Made by a program: the position numbers and the translations under genes
The notes under the pieces: model-generated
What the model was told of the DNA's origin: nothing
The model's database searches: none
What the model saw: only the letters and a program-made list of their open reading frames with translations
Assembly: GCA_014379665.1 (NCBI GenBank)
Contig: JACMLK010000437.1
Location: 1-6,322, forward strand
Direction of reading: 5' to 3'
Source: Saprospiraceae bacterium
GTDB lineage: Bacteria; Bacteroidota; Bacteroidia; Chitinophagales; Saprospiraceae
Length of the DNA: 6,322 bases
Shown here: positions 4,809 to 6,322 of the stretch, piece after piece
Layout of the letters: the number at the start of each line of letters is the position of its first letter
How positions within the stretch are numbered: the stretch's first letter is position 1

Positions 4809-6319
4809 TGGAACAAAATTTATTAATCAGTCTGGTCATTTTAATGGTTTTGGCCATTATACTTATTATTGTATTCAGAAGCAGAGGGGAAAAAGAAATT
4901 CCGGTATTGCAACAAAGAGTGGCAGACCTACAAAACACGCTGGCCAGAATTGAAGCTAATATTAAAGATGATTTTAGAATCAACCGGGAAGAAAATGCAG
5001 GGATTGCTAAGGATAACAGGGTAGAACTCAATGCTACGTTAATCAGTATCACCGAACAAAGTCAAAATGCACTTAAGCAGATCAATAAAACGCTGGAAGA
5101 TAAAGTCGGGGCATTGATCGCTAAAATAGATGAGAATAATAAGATCAACAGGGAAGAACTTACCAAAAATATTGCTGATTTTTCCGCGGCCAATATTTTG
5201 CAACTTGAGAAGATCAATAACCAGGCTAAGGAAGACAATAAGCTCATTCGGGAAGCACTGGTAGAAGCGTTCAGGGGTTTTAAGGAGACATTTGATCATA
5301 ATATTAAATCATTTAATGATCTCCAGAGAGAAAAATTCGGGCAGATGGAAATCAGACAGGGAGAACTTGTCAGGAGTACGGAAACCAAACTCGATATCAT
5401 ACGGGTCACCGTAGAAGAAAAACTCGAAAAAACACTGAGCGAACGGTTGGGACAGAGTTTTGAAACGGTGGGTAAACAACTGATCGAAGTGCAAAAGGGT
5501 CTGGGCGAAATGCAGAATATTGCTTCTGACGTAGGTGGGCTTAAAAAAGTATTGAGCAATGTGAAACTCAGAGGGGGAGTAGGTGAAGTCCAACTGGCTA
5601 TGCTCCTCGAACAGATACTGGCACCAACCCAATATGAAGCTAATGTAAACACTAAAAAAGGCAGCAGCGATTCTGTAGAATTTGCTATAAAACTACCCGG
5701 CCGAAGCGAAGACGAGAGTGCGGTGGTGTATTTGCCTATTGATGCAAAATTTCCGAAAGATACATATGAGCACCTGATAGCCGCCTATGAAAATGCCATA
5801 CCTGATGATATAGAGACAGCATCCAAAAACCTGGAAGTGGTGATCAGAAAAATGGCTAAAGATATCAGGGATAAATATCTGGATCCACCCAATACTACAG
5901 ATTTTGCCATCATGTTTCTGCCATTTGAAAGCATTTATGCAGAAGTGATCCGAAGAAGTTCCCTTATCGATCAGTTGAGGACAGAATATAAGATCACTGT
6001 TGCCGGCCCAACTACGCTCATGGCTATTTTGAACAGTCTTCAAATGGGATTCAGAACCCTTGCCTTACAAAAACGCAGTAGCGAAGTCTGGCAGGTGCTT
6101 AGCGTCGTCAAAGGAGAATTTGAAAAATTCGGCGGTTTGCTGGACAAAGCACATAAAAATATTCAGACCGGTCTTGGCCAGATAGATGAGGTGGTAGGTA
6201 CCCGAACCAGAGCAATTCAGCGCCAATTGAGGAATATAGAATCAATGCCTGCAGTGGAAGGTCAAAGTCTGCTGCCTGAGCTACCTATAGATATCACAGA
6301 TGAAGAAAATGAAGTATAA
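4808..6319 (+). CDS. rmuC: DNA recombination protein RmuC
   Basis: RmuC-family proteins limit rearrangements at short inverted repeats (known from E. coli rmuC mutants). They are proposed to contain a restriction-endonuclease-like fold, but the biochemical activity is poorly defined. This copy is complete: 503 residues, ATG 4808 to TAA 6317-6319, and starts directly with an N-terminal membrane anchor (hydrophobic residues about 5-23, then the basic RSRGEK), so it sits on the inner membrane facing the cytoplasm. Residues about 30-245 are a long charged coiled coil in which NREE-like phrases recur (58-62, 113-117, REAL at 148-151). The conserved C-terminal domain follows with the family signatures NVKLRGGVGEVQL (251-262), LPIDAKFP (309-316), DFAIMFLPFESIYAEV (365-380) and VAGPTTLMAILNSLQ (398-412). 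An acidic tail ends it. The start is supported by the anchor and by a promoter about 55 bases upstream. No repair or recombination gene is visible beside it. Confidence 0.96.
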   Translation: MEQNLLISLVILMVLAIILIIVFRSRGEKEIPVLQQRVADLQNTLARIEANIKDDFRINREENAGIAKDNRVELNATLISITEQSQNALKQINKTLEDKVGALIAKIDENNKINREELTKNIADFSAANILQLEKINNQAKEDNKLIREALVEAFRGFKETFDHNIKSFNDLQREKFGQMEIRQGELVRSTETKLDIIRVTVEEKLEKTLSERLGQSFETVGKQLIEVQKGLGEMQNIASDVGGLKKVLSNVKLRGGVGEVQLAMLLEQILAPTQYEANVNTKKGSSDSVEFAIKLPGRSEDESAVVYLPIDAKFPKDTYEHLIAAYENAIPDDIETASKNLEVVIRKMAKDIRDKYLDPPNTTDFAIMFLPFESIYAEVIRRSSLIDQLRTEYKITVAGPTTLMAILNSLQMGFRTLALQKRSSEVWQVLSVVKGEFEKFGGLLDKAHKNIQTGLGQIDEVVGTRTRAIQRQLRNIESMPAVEGQSLLPELPIDITDEENEV

Positions 6320-6322
6320 TAC

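Overview
The window looks like a piece of a Bacteroidota (Bacteroidetes) chromosome, AT-rich and apparently free-living or environmental in style. The evidence is threefold. Three promoters carry the TAnnTTTG -7 element typical of this phylum (14-21, 372-379, 4744-4751). None of the three protein genes has a convincing Shine-Dalgarno sequence. The largest gene is an Oar-like TonB-dependent receptor with an N-terminal carboxypeptidase-regulatory-like domain, a combination very common in Bacteroidota. I cannot place it below phylum from the sequence alone.

Layout from left to right: a tRNA-Lys(UUU) gene with its -7 promoter element at the window edge and a strong intrinsic terminator behind it (1-175). 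Next is an AT-rich intergenic stretch that becomes a promoter region dense in AAAGTTA heptamers and dyads. Then comes a 1045-residue outer-membrane TonB-dependent receptor on the + strand (440-3577), closed by a textbook intrinsic terminator (3600-3633). A 350-bp gene-free stretch follows, containing an unusual G-rich, roughly 10-11-nt-period degenerate repeat (3737-3866) bracketed by an imperfect direct repeat. Next is a GNAT-family N-acetyltransferase on the - strand (3986-4501), convergent with the receptor. Its start is separated from the last gene by a 306-bp divergent promoter region. Finally rmuC (4808-6319, +), encoding a membrane-anchored coiled-coil DNA recombination-limiting protein, is complete and ends three bases before the window edge.

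The genes do not form one pathway. Each appears to be its own transcription unit: tRNA supply, outer-membrane uptake or surface function, small-molecule or protein acetylation, and genome maintenance. The receptor has no SusD-like partner next to it, so it is not a standard SusCD nutrient-uptake pair. I found no CRISPR array, transposase, integrase, toxin-antitoxin pair or recognisable defence system. The least ordinary part of the window is the gene-free G-rich repeat block between the receptor and the acetyltransferase.
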